In this document: positions 45,061 to 56,920 of the stretch, one piece after another | How the letters are laid out: each line of letters starts with the position of its first letter | Position numbering within the stretch: the stretch's first letter is position 1 | DNA from: Membranipora membranacea | Lineage: Eukaryota > Bryozoa > Gymnolaemata > Cheilostomatida > Membraniporidae | Assembly: GCA_914767715.1 (NCBI GenBank) | Contig: OU612065.1 | Coordinates: 10,044,001-10,108,000, forward strand | Direction: 5' to 3' | Length of the DNA stretch: 64,000 nucleotides | Notes under the pieces: model-generated | The model's input: the letters and a program-made list of their open reading frames with translations, nothing else | Told to the model about the DNA's origin: nothing | The model's database searches: none | Program-made: the position numbers and the translations under genes

Positions 45061-48040
45061 CAAGCTTCTTTCAGATTGTCTGCTCAACAACCCGTAGCCG
45101 ACAACTCCAATTTGTACTTCAAGAGACATTCTGATGCGTTAAAAGTGCTCAGATAGCTGTATATGCAAGTTTGAGGCATCACATCATCAAATTCCTTACA
45201 AACATTATCAAACCAAAGTGAATAGTTGTAATGTGATGCCACAAACTCGCACTTGCAGCCATCTAAGGAGTAAGAACCTAAATTATGTTCGGGTATACAT
45301 AAAAAAGTATCATGTGAAATTGCTTTTATAAACATAGTTTTGGCAATCAGACATTACATGTATTTCGTCTGCCGCATTATGGGCATTGATTTTTGCTTAT
45401 TGAAATATTATAGAAGAACTACTGATCTTTCAATTCCAACATAACTCACCATGTCGTAAAATACAACCTCATTAAATGACAATTGATATCTGAAACCTGG
45501 GAACTTGAATTGTTTTTCATATTATGTATGTTAATGATGGCCTTCTCCAATGGATTTGCCCCGGTTTTGGAGTACCTCTACAACATCAAAAAATATACTA
45601 CATCAGGGTATTATGTTATATTCGCTGCAGGGTGCCAAAGTATAGCGTTATGTGGTCTAGAAAAAATTGAGAGAAATTGAATTGAATTCAATGCACTTCA
45701 CTGTGCAATCAAAATGGTTTTGACGCCACCACCAGCATCATTTGCGACGCAGCAAACAGCAGAGTTGTCGAGTTAAGTAGGTGATACTGTTTACCTGAAA
45801 TGACCCTTGCAAAAAATCTTCATGTATTAAAATGAGCAACCAGATACACCACTCCGGCTTGAGCTTCTTGAAGACCTGTTCATGGTTTCGTTCGATCCAA
45901 TGAGTAGATTTGATTCTTGCAATTTTAGCGTTGTTCTAGTATCGCGTTTGATTTTTATTAGTTTCTTTGATCTTGAAATCTACAAATACACTCACACCAG
46001 TACCTTGTGATTCAAATTGATATGATAAGTTATACCATGGTTCTATAATCAAATGACGATTGGTAAATGATACATCTTCAACTTGGCAACTTTTTCAGCT
46101 AGTGTTGCTGAATCTATTGATTGCAGAGATCATCATAAATAGAGTTTCTACTTCCAAAAATGATCTAATTTTCAATATACACGCCTCCGTATATTTAAAA
46201 TTAAACAATAAAATGAAACAGATCAGAGCAAAAATCGGCAGCAACAATGTTTCCTTCATGTCAAGCAAGTTCATATTCAAACAAGAAAAGAAATGTAGGG
46301 GCGCTCATATCAGGTTCCTTGACCAGAAAGCTCACCATCAAGGTTGCGCTGTCAGCTGTCTCTTTCAAGCAGATTGTCTTAGTTTAATTGTGCCCTGTCA
46401 ATAATTACTGCAATTACATGCATACTTTTAACATAGAGCTCGCCTGTCGTAAATTCATGATCACACTGTTTGGACAATTCCAACAGTAAACGGGGATGAT
46501 GCTGTTATGATATAAAAAATACAGATCCGCAGCACTAGTACTCATGAGTTTGGTCTTGTCAGGTTCTAGATTTTTCAGTTCACCAACTCAACATGTAACT
46601 ACCCCCAATAGCTGTGACATCTGTAGGGGTAACAGTATATTGTTAACAGTGATAACATGGCAAATCTGAAAACATTCCGCATATTCATTACCATGTTGAC
46701 TGATATAAACAAGGTGCCCCTCCTCAATATTTAATTTATATCTCAAAAACTTAATAAACATAATTCCTACATCTCAACTTTTGGTAACCTATCACATTCA
46801 TTCATAAACATGATCTAGGGAAACCCAATTAGTCCATTGTTGTAGAGTTAAGTTTCATATAAATACTATGTGTATATATATCATGTATATATATATATAT
46901 ATATATATAGACATACAAATCTATAACAGAGGAACATGTATGGTCCTTGAATCATTCCGCTCCTAACTGATAAGGGGCCAAAACTCTGAATTCAAAACAT
47001 GGGAAAAAGTGTAGATTGATTTTATCGATTAAATACGTTTTCACTGTTCAATTATATTGGATCAGTTTTTACCCAGTTCAGAATATGTTTGAACCGGTTA
47101 CCTTATTTCCAAACAGTCTCATGACATTTTTTATGTACTTAGGAATAGAAGCGAGACAATTTTTTGCAGGTGATTTTTAGAGTGGCTGAGCTACATTAGA
47201 GAGTGTGCCTATCTCTGAAACCTTTCTCTCAGAGACTATGATGACACAAACTGTTGATTTAGTGTTTGAAAACTCATTGATTATACTATTATAATTGCAG
47301 TCACATCAAAAAACATCAAATGTTAGATGGAACTTTTCCTGTTTCACTGCTTAACAATATAATAATTGTGTACCATCTTTTCGCCTGCAAAAAGAGGCAT
47401 TTTACCGCTTAAGTCACTAAAGTTGACAAGCTATTCATAATAATTCTAAGCTAGATTTTTCATTTAACTCAGTGATAAGTATCAATGAAAACGATTTATA
47501 TTGATAATGTTGAATGTTCAATGTCTAGTAATCAAAAATTTTTACGAGTGATTTTAATAATGAATTTTTATTATTGTAATTATCAGCTAGCTGTCTATCC
47601 ATGGAGAGAGAGGAGACAACTGGTGTTTGATTAAAAAGCATTAAAATCGCTATCTGATTATTCCGCCTGTAACATGTCAAATTGCAAGTCATATTGCTTT
47701 TTGGATGATGGAACCATATTCTGAATGGACAATTTGGAAATGAATTTGTCTAAATTGAAAGACTTAAGGAGCGAGGATTTTGAGCAACGTTTGTTTGTCA
47801 GGATTTTTCTAAAAAGGCTTCACCACTCGGCAGCAACAGCCGGCATAACGATAACCAGCGTGAAATTATCAGATCTGTATTTCAACAGAACTTTGCCGTT
47901 CGATATGCTGTCCAACTGTTAGTTTCAACTGTGTCCCCAATCTTATAAAAAATATCATATTAGAGAGTTTGATGGTGCAGGCAGTGTTGCGTACTAAATG
48001 CATTTTAAGTACTCAGTTCCATTAAACACTCATACAACTT
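45061..48040. other. Non-coding stretch near the right end of the large element
   Basis: No recognised gene. A 65-codon frame at 47725-47922 (start MDNLEMNLSKLKDL) has protein-like composition but no family or splice support. An (AT)n tract is at 46884-46909. Confidence 0.4.
46884..46909. repeat. AT dinucleotide microsatellite
   Basis: About 13 uninterrupted AT/TA units. Confidence 0.9.
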
Positions 48041-48048
48041 CCTGAGGT

Positions 48049-48165
48049 GCAATGGGTGTTATAAGACCTGTGGCAGGTGCTGTATGGAACACAACAAAAC
48101 TGTATAGGCCTTGAGTGCTGTAAGACGTGTCCCATACAGCACAGGCCACACGTCTTACAACACCT
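48049..48165. repeat. Imperfect inverted repeat, arms about 36 bp
   Basis: TGGGTGTTATAAGACCTGTG (48049 on) pairs with the reverse complement of CCACACGTCTTACAACACCT (about 48146-48165); the arms continue through GCTGTATGG / CCATACAGC. Loop about 45 bases. Likely a small foldback element nested in the large one. Confidence 0.6.
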
Positions 48166-48484
48166 GTTGCCAGCGCCTGTTTTTAATGCCCATTCAGAAC
48201 AGCATAAATTTGTGTAATGCAAATTCCATCGGTTATTAAAAATGGCGTGATGCTAACTTTTGTCAAGGTTGATAAATCCCATGAGAAGATAAGGCATATT
48301 GCCAAACCTAACTTAAATGGTTGAGCTCAAGTGTATTACCAACTCATTGGTTCATTGATAACAGTTGGGTTTTGCTATGATTCCCACTCTCCCTGTATTC
48401 TCTTTTTTATTATAGGGAGTTGCCTTTTTTTGGAGTTATCAAGTATCAGTTGGGGCGAAACATAATATGGGCATTGAGTATAGG

Positions 48485-48570
48485 CAGGAGCAGCGGACTA
48501 AAGACCCAAAAATCAGCGGAACATAGACCCATACGGAACATAGATCCGAACGGAACATAGACCTGCACCC
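48485..48570 (-). repeat. Right terminal inverted repeat of the 14.9-kb element
   Basis: Reverse complement starts GGGTGCAGGTCTATGTTCCG and contains three ATGTTCCG words and TTTAGTCCGCTG in the same order as the left end. Confidence 0.8.
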
Positions 48571-48579
48571 GTTTATGTC
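48571..48579 (+). repeat. Right target-site duplication GTTTATGTC
   Basis: Identical to 33707-33715. Confidence 0.8.
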
Positions 48580-48929
48580 ACCTGACCACAATGCAGACAG
48601 ACTTGTGTGTTCTTCAGTAAAATACAAAATACTACTTTTATTATTTATTTGTTTCCTGGTTTATTTATTTATTGGAGGTTTCCTGGAAAGTTTACTGATA
48701 ACATAGTAGTTAAATAGTAACTTGTTGACCTCCCACGATCCATACATGACAAGCAAGGAGTAAAACATTCCTTGTGACAAGTGGCCCCTATTTGCATTTG
48801 CTTGGTATGGGAACATCAGCTATATTTTGGCTAGTTTCCCCGGGCCCATGATGATTCTAGCTAGATGACCCTATCTATAACCACCCCACTTCTACACCAA
48901 AAAAGAGCTGAAAGCCAATGCAGCACCAA

Positions 48930-49740
48930 CCAACACATCAACGAAGCAGATGAAAGGAGATTTCAAGCCAATCTGGCATCGCTCAACAGTTGGGCAAGAA
49001 CATGGGCGGGCATGATGATGAGTTTTAATCAATGCCAAAAAGTGTAAAATGAATCATTGTCTTCCATAGTCCCAAAGAAAGATCCCTGACCATACAATGG
49101 ATAATAAAGTGCTAGAGCAAACAGAATATTGCAAGTACTTGAGAGTTGTTCTACAGACTTGAAGTTCACCAACCATATCTTGGACAAAATCTGCAACACA
49201 AGAAAACAAATAGGAATGATCAGGAGAACATTGTACTGGGCCCCAGAGAGAGTCAGGTTGATCGCATACAAACTCTATGCCTGCCAATCTAGAATATGCT
49301 TCCTGTGCATGGGATCCTTTTGAAAAACGCAGCGCTCAAGCTAGTCCAGAATGAAGTTAGCGGTAGTTAGATAGAATGATATGTGGCCCAAAAGGAAGGA
49401 GAGGGGTTACAGACGCCAACGAGAAACTTGAACTTCAGCCGCTGAATGTAAGGCTCAAAAAACTCAAAGGTCAAGCTCCTTTTGTTGAAAATCCTTTCGG
49501 AAGAAGAATCCCATCCTGCCCTTTATGCGTCCTATGATGAGATCATGGACCAAACCAAATCAACTATACAAACTAGAACTTATTACAGAAATGTGCCACG
49601 CTCAATAGCAACAAATAGAAGCTGTTATTACAACACAAATGCCCACCCATTGGATTGTAAACTGAAAAAAATTTCCCACTGTCAAATCCAAGACCAAAAA
49701 AAATTAGGCTCACCCCTTAGGCCCCTCTAGGTGGTCTAGT
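48930..49740 (+). pseudogene. LINE reverse-transcriptase 3' relic outside the large element
   Basis: Fragments read LASLNSWARTWAG (about 48975), TDLKFTNHILDKICNTRKQI (about 49150), RRTLYWAPERVRLIAYKLY (about 49225), followed by the usual A..W.P box in another frame. Similar in style to the relic at 34.5 kb, suggesting the same or a related LINE clade. Several frameshifts; no 5' part. Confidence 0.75.
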
Positions 49741-52700
49741 GTGATTGTAAGTTGATGTAAGAGCTTTATTATGAAATGTTTTGCTTGTATTCATTGACTC
49801 ACTGTACCAAGTGTCAAGACTGAATTAGAACAAAATGAGGTTTGGATTTGCACCAATTGGCAATTACATGTATAACCAAGACTTTTTTACACTGTAATAC
49901 TCTTCAAATTGCTTATGGGGCACAAAATACTTCAGCAGTTGGGGCCCTGTGTTGGGTTAAAGGGCAACCAAGGTTTCGCAGCAATGCATTAATGGGTAGC
50001 AAATAATGTGCTGTGCAGCATCAGCTTTGTGCATTACGCGATGCAAAACTCAAAGTAGTTGCTGACTCTAAGCTGGGTAACACTTCAGTTTAGGGGAGGT
50101 TCCAAGACTTTGCTGTAATAATTATAGAGCACAGGCTAAATAATAACAGGAACAGGAAACTGCTATGTGGTATTCTCTTTTAGCTGAGTTTGAGTGCCTG
50201 ATGGAAGAAATGTTTCACAAGAATTCTGGCTGAATAATCATCCGAATTATATTTTGTCTTTTTCTCCATGCAGAAGGTGCAATCTGCTATTAATCAATGG
50301 CCATCAATGAGAAGTTGTTTGAAACCTTGGTTGCACTTTAAGAAAGTCATGATGATCATGAAACTGTTTTTGTGAGTACAAAAATATAAAATGAAATTTT
50401 ATCCACAAAGTCCCCAATCCTATACCATCACCACTCTTCAGGGGAACCCTAGACAGGACATTATATGGAGCATGAGCGATGAGGCACTGAGGCATGCAAT
50501 TGTTGGTGACAAATGGTGTGTCATAGCAATGTAATGGTTTCAACTTGAACTCAAAATCCGAGCGAGTTGTCAAGAAAAACCTTGACTGCGGATTGCAAAT
50601 CAACGATAAAACCGTTGCTACTTAACAAATTGATGACGCTATGTCACCCACAATGTAGTGCCTCACTTTTGCTGTATTTGGTGTCCTGTCTGGGTTTATT
50701 ATTGAGTCTATAGGGAACATGTCTACTTTGATTGTTCTAGCGCCCATAATTATCAGTTCTGTGTCAATCGCAGTTCAGTTACTCAATCTGAGTTGTCTTC
50801 TCGATACTAATACCGATACCAGAGTTCATCAATATTATGGTGTCACAGAGTTGTGCTATCGAGTTGAGTGTGTGGTGTATAATGTCAATGAAGATGATAA
50901 ATTAAAAACCCCTTTGGCTCTAATGGGAAAACAACCCTCCAAAAGGGTTACGTAGCGGCACTTGCGCTGTCTTCTGTCTAGAAAGGCAACCAAAGGTTCA
51001 ATTCATGGCAAATGAAGACAATGCTCTATTTTGGCCCATGTTCAAATATTGGGGCCTAGTTTCCCCATTTTAGAAGCAGCCTAGATAAATTCATTTAAGA
51101 CTAAGCCCCTAAAGTCTGCTCCTGTGGGAAGTCAGAGTGTTTCTTATATGGTCATGGCTTATCACAGGTTTCCCCAAGAGATTTAAATTTCAGGCACATG
51201 AAGTGAAAAGAATGTTTTGAAGTGGAAAGAATGTTTTTGTGTCTGAGTATCAAATCAGATATGCTCTCCCATTCTAGAAGATATATAAACAATTTCTGGT
51301 CTCTGCTAGGAGCTGGTATTGCAGACGTTGTTCATCCGCAGATATGTACAGTCCATTATCAGCAAATTCGTATACTCAGCCCAGCAATCTTGATAGCTGA
51401 GCATGAATACTTTTGATGGACGCTTTGTCATTGCTTTGTGTGAAGTTCTAGAACTTGGAAACTTTAGTAGTTCCCATTCCAAGCTTCCATCAGCACAAAA
51501 CAAATCGACATACTGGAAATTTCAAGAGCATCGCCCCTAAATAATTGCAAATTCACTTATACTAATTCAAGTGCTATTTTTGATTCATGGGCTATTATTG
51601 TCTAACTGTCACATTGATTGTAACACCTAGTCTAACCCACTCTTGTGAAACCCCAGAGGAGTAATCATCGATTCTAATGACTCATGTTATTATAACTGTA
51701 GGCCTATATGCTGGGAGTTTATTACCTAGGTACTGTATATTGCATGTTTGATATTATTTACTGCGCTACACAAGCTAGCTCTCTCGCAGTGTATGCACAT
51801 ACTCGAGGAAAGCCAGCTAATAATGATTGCTATTGATTTTTACTTTGTGTTATATTGAGAGACTAGTCAGTTGTACAGACTGATGATTGTTTAGACAGAC
51901 ATCGGCAGCATTGCTCTGTGTACAGGTAAGTCACCTGATGCTTTACTATAACAAATTTATAGGCATCCATGTGTGCTGATTCTGTCAACTGTCAACCTCA
52001 TATTTCTCTAATTTGTATCAAAATATTAAGCGCAGTCTAATCCACAAAGATCTGTCACCATTCACCCGTTAAAACAGGGTCTGTATGTCCATAATGTCTC
52101 TACTATTACCCTAGTGTGTGTGAAGGGCTACGGAATAACAAAACATTTTGAGTTTGCTTCAATTGACCTACAACATCTCCAGTTTCGTTTTTTGGTCACT
52201 CACATATTGCTGCCTATCTTGAGGCATTCTTCCGCCATTTATTACGATATTCAGGCTGCTTTCTCACAAGGATTTGACAAAAATCCCCTTTCTGTTTGCT
52301 GTAAGGTGTTTATCTTGGCTACATGATGTTTTGCTATAAGAGTCATTGGCTTATCCAGAACAATGGTCAAGTGTTGACATAGTGTCCAGTATGGTATTTT
52401 GGTGAACAAGTTGTGATAATAAAAATGCTCTATTTGGAAGGCAATAGCTCAGATAATTTAAGTAGTGTATAAGTATTCCTTTCTTAGCTTACATCACCTT
52501 TATTTGAGAAAAAGGGATAAAAACTCTTTGTTGAATCAGTGTTATTCTATATGTGTGCACAAGGCAGTGTAAAAAAGAGAGCAGTTTATAGACAAAGGTA
52601 GCTTTGTCCTCGCCAGGTGAGAATATTTCAACATCATCACCCTTTCGTTAGGGACTGCAGCATATATAGGAGTTACAGAGTCAGGTCGAGGAACTTGAAA

Positions 52701-55432
52701 TCAGGTAGTAATCTCCGGTAATTATTGGCTTTGAGGGAAAATTACTTCTAATGTTCAACTCTGCGTGTTTGAAATGTCCTGGAATTTCTTTTCATGTGTG
52801 ACGAAAGAATAATATAGCCATATAACCTATTTTATGCTGTCATCAGCACATGATCTGACCAGGACCTCGAGCGTTCGTCATGGAAAACCGCCTGCGATTG
52901 TTGATTCTTACTTCTGTTGGGTTTTGGTGCCTTCCAGTGTTAATTATTCTAGAATAATTGAAGACTGATAAACAGCATGAGGCCACAAGCATTTTGAAAA
53001 TTGAGGACTTCAGGGCAACATATCGACAGAACATAGCTAGCTAGAGGTCCATAATAGGGCTCAATGTCTGGACTCGGCTTTCAAACATTGTAACACTATC
53101 GAAATTTCATTCAGTCTGATACACACATTGAGCTCAGGTTCATAATTGATGTGGGTATTGTTCCGGTGCTATTGTTTCAGCTGCGGTTTGGGTCCCAACG
53201 ATTACATGAGTGGCCAAGCCATTCTTTTAAATATTTTATGAGTTGACTTATCATGAAATAGAGATTGTATTATATTGAGGTGATGACTGCACACTGATTA
53301 ATTCACTTTTCTTGATGGCTTTCTAACCTCTTAGCAGATTCATTGTAAGGCTTTACATATTTTGTATTGTTTTCTATGATTTCTTGTGCTTGTCTTATTC
53401 TTAAGAAGTTTACATAGAGTTAGTGAGACAACAATAAATGAGGTATTATAGCTGTTATATCTGCTGCCTTGCTGACTGTTAGACCCTAAGTTCTTCCTTC
53501 ACTGTCTGCTGGTCAGTCTACTCAACTGTCTGCTGATTATCAGGAAAACTCGGATATACACCACACCCTACGCAAACTTTACAAAGACTTTGAACCTTGA
53601 TTTCATCATTTTGGTAATGACACTCTATAGCAGATTATTGTATATTTTATATGTGTCTATTACTTGGTGGTCAGACTGCCACAGGATATATACCTAAAGA
53701 TTCAATAGAAAACTGATGAATGATTACTGTGAAGTGCAAGTGCGAAGGAATGTTTGTCTTTGCCTTGTGTTTGTCACTCCAGTGGACTCAAGAGTTGCTT
53801 GACTTTTTAGTATCACTCTTGGCTAATTTGTTACTAATGTTCGTGATCAGTTGTGACAGGATTTGTGTTGTTTGAACAAATGTTTTGTATCCCTTGAGAG
53901 ACAATTTTGTTTCATGCATGGAATGCTCAGCAAATGTGAAAAGTATGTCAAGATCAATTCATTTATTTAACCAACAGCCGACAGCAATCTGGTATGTCAA
54001 CATTGACAACAGGAGAGTGTCATTGATTGCTGCTTTGCGGCCTCGAGCAATATTTTGTGGGAGATTTCACTCCTGAATTAGCCCATCGATTGAACTGACT
54101 GGCGAGCCATTAGTCTCAAGTGTAACAATTCGACTTGGTAGTTTACCTTGCTTGAAATTAAAATGTAGATGTCTGTTTCCTATTTATCGCTCTTGTTTGC
54201 TGTTGCAATTCTCAATATATGTGCTATCCCCTGCGGACCAGCCTCACTTTATTTGTACACACTGACTCGATCCATTATAGTTATAATGGATGTATATAGA
54301 ATTTGTTTGTTTGCTTGCTTGAATTTCCTTTCTGGAATGCAGCCTCCCTTGTTCCTAATGAGCTACATCCTAAGGTAGAAGCACCAAAACATGTCTTTAC
54401 GGACATGTTTTAACCTATGCTGTACCTAGATTGATTTTCTCCATTTTTCAAGTAATATATAGGCATTATCAGTATCCAGTTGTAATTGCTCCCTTGTGCA
54501 TATTTAGTACATGGAGTGGCTTTTGAGAACACCTGCTTTGTGTACTGTGGGCCCTCCCTATACTACACTCAAAAGCTTTTAGTTATGGTCTCGTTATGTT
54601 GGGGGTGCCGTAGGCTCATTAATCTATTTACGTAAGTTCAGGTACCAGGTATGGCTCTCGCTGACATTCTCGTTTATTTTCACTGCTGCTCTATTTTTTG
54701 CAGGCATTAGCTGCCAAGTTCTGTTTGATTTGACATTTGAAACCGAGTGGTTCTTTTGCTTGTTGCGGCATTTGAATAGCTCTCTATTCAGCAACAAGAG
54801 TGCAGAACCATCTCAAATGTTTATTTTCTGATTGAGGTTGAAATTTGTTGAGGAAGTGTCAGCTCAGGCATCAACATATTTTCACAGGGAAAAAATAACT
54901 CTGGCGATGGTAATAGTGATTTGGGGTCAGGGTTTAATGAATATTGAATGGGATAGGATCGATCAGACACAGGTAATACATATACCACTTCTGTCCTGCA
55001 CTCATGCCACAATATGTTGCTCTGGACTTTGAGAAGTCAGGAACTATTACAAGTGGGTATACATGCTCAGACGGCCCTGCTCTTTATCACAAGCTGTTAA
55101 TTCTAGCAACTTCTGTTTATGCTTGATTTTTGTATTATAATCAGCTTCAAAAGTACTAAGAGTTTATTGAACTCTTAATTGAACAATCAAACTGCGTTTA
55201 CGCCTAATGAATCACACAGAGGAATACTATAGTGAGGTGATGTGGATGCTGTGTTAGTAAATTAGCCGAGCTATGGGTCTCTTCTATTTGATATACCCTC
55301 ATTTTAACTCTTCTAGTTACCAGCATAATTCTGTAATGATGTTTTATAGTCAGAAGCTAAATTTTAGCCACTGGCTTGGTTTTGCTGCATGGTTTCTATG
55401 ACATGGAGCCTGGACCCTGGCCTAAATTTGAA
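49741..55432. other. Gene-poor stretch
   Basis: I see no supported exon. Frames at 50304-50603 (minus), 50719-50955, 51222-51416, 52114-52326, 53885-54076 and 54169-54378 are short, lack splice context and match nothing I know. Could be the intron or flank of a gene off window, or old repeats. Confidence 0.4.
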
Positions 55433-56021
55433 TTAACACAGCATAATCGCTTGGTGTGTTAATTTAGAGGGCTGTTCAAATTGCTGTTTACAATGTGGGT
55501 TGTGAGAAAAGCTCAACTCTTGTATTTGGGAAGGTGAAGTTGATGATGATCTAATATTCATACACTGATCAAGTAAAGAACGGTATCTGGGATCATCCTT
55601 TTTCTTTGGGTTAAGGTGACTTATATCCTGACGCTGCTGCCTAAAATCTAATTCTCTCATGTGTTGATGTAACATGAGTATCTTGTTCTTATTTAGTTAC
55701 ACTGGCATATATGAAAGAAAGTTGTAATAGCTAATTGATATCAAATGAACTGAGAGATCGTACACACATATGTGTTACATCTTTGAAGAGATTTGTGTTA
55801 GCTGCTGTCAATCTGCTGTAAAGGGCTGATTGATGATGTAATAATAACAAGATGCTGCCTGCCTGCCTCTGCCTATCTGATCCTATCTGATCGCCCAGGG
55901 TAACTAGGGACCACTTCCTGTGAACTCTTCTTCGTGCCAATAGGTCTGTTTCATATTCCCAAGCATCGAGTTTCAGCATCGACATGATGCCGTTCACGTA
56001 GTGTGTGAAGAATCCTGACAT
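55433..56021 (-). CDS. Hypothetical gene, one or two exons (weak)
   Basis: A 96-codon frame from 56021 (start MSGFFTHYVNGIMSML) and an 80-codon frame ending at 55433 (ELDFRQQRQDISHL, NPKKKDDPRYRSLLDQC) have protein-like composition and little low complexity. They can be joined in phase by a donor at about 55778 (GAT|GTAACA) and an acceptor just before 55699, but that acceptor (ATAAG) has another AG close upstream and is poor. The result would be a roughly 160-residue, possibly coiled-coil, soluble protein. No family recognised. It diverges from the gene starting at 56921, which would make another head-to-head pair. May be chance open frames. Confidence 0.25.
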
Positions 56022-56920
56022 CGCTGTGATGTCGTAAGACTTTTAGTATATGGGACCACCATCACTTTTAGATTCCGGGAACAAGGTGAAGATTTAATTC
56101 GTTTTCGTCGGGACGAGAAGTAGGACTGCTAAGGGTCAGTTCTATTGTGTTTTACTGTTGATTTCTGAAATATCGAGCTCGATATCGAGACATATCTTGT
56201 GCTGTAGAGTTGGTTGGTGTTAAATGACGCCTTACGACGTGCTTGTGGTGAAATAGTTGGCAAGCTGAATTCTTTTGTGTACTGCAGATAGGGGCTAGAA
56301 TTCTTTCATAATAATATGTTCTTTTCATGGAACTCGTCATACTTTCACTTTTATAACGGGAGATTTTATCAGCCTTGGCTTCTAAATCAAGGTCGATCAT
56401 AGATTATCTATATTAAGGTATGCAATAATGAGGATCATGGTTTTCATATTAACAAAAGAAATCTTGAGGAATATTTTTTATGAATTGAGCCTTTGTTATG
56501 GCATGTCAATTGAACTTCTCATTGCTGAATCAGATAACTTCAGTTTAGCTTTCTGTTATCGTAATGATTCAGAGGTGTTCGGTTAATTTGCTGCTTGTTT
56601 ATGTTAATTTTCTTGTTTTGACCGAGGTTTAGATAATGGCAAATGACAAGTGATATAGCAAATCAGGTGAAACCAATGTAGCAGCTAGGTATTTGTCATC
56701 AGTCTATGTATGCGGGTCAATCGCATGTTTTAGACTTTGATTTGAAGTATTGCAGATATATATTGTATCTAATTACAGGTCTACAGTAAAGAATGCGCTT
56801 GACGTTCACTGATTGAATCTGAGCAGTTGAAATCAACAGTTACACAAGAGAGGATTAATTCATCTCCATTACACACAGTGTGACAGCACAGCGAGGATAT
56901 AAGGCGTCTCATATCTGAGA

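Larger units (their letters stand above)
33716..48570. mobile_element. Large (14.86 kb) terminal-inverted-repeat element with 9-bp target-site duplication
   Basis: The ends are GGGTGC and GCACCC, directly flanked by perfect 9-bp copies of GTTTATGTC (33707-33715 and 48571-48579). The inverted repeats run about 85 bp and share the order GGGTGC, TCTATGTTCCG, ATGTTCCG, GGTCTATGTTCCGCT, GGGTCTATAGTCCGCTG (right end reads TTTAGTCCGCTG). A 9-bp duplication fits Mutator-like elements among known superfamilies, but no transposase was recognised. The interior carries a broken Pif1-like helicase (minus), LINE fragments on both strands, a Ty3/gypsy-type pol relic, SINE-like copies and a dispersed composite repeat. 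The element could be a very large carrier transposon, or a smaller non-autonomous one swollen by nested insertions; the state of the cargo favours the latter for the retroelements. Confidence 0.75.

Noticed and set aside
47725-47922. 65-codon frame as a possible transposase remnant
   Set aside because: No recognisable motif; too short to support any call.
50304-50955. Two open frames (minus 99 and plus 78 codons)
   Set aside because: No splice context, no family resemblance, and the plus one begins with a generic hydrophobic stretch.
56152-56400. Minus-strand 82-codon frame
   Set aside because: Not linked in phase to the neighbouring candidate; contains a palindromic low-complexity CGATATCGAGCTCGATAT tract.
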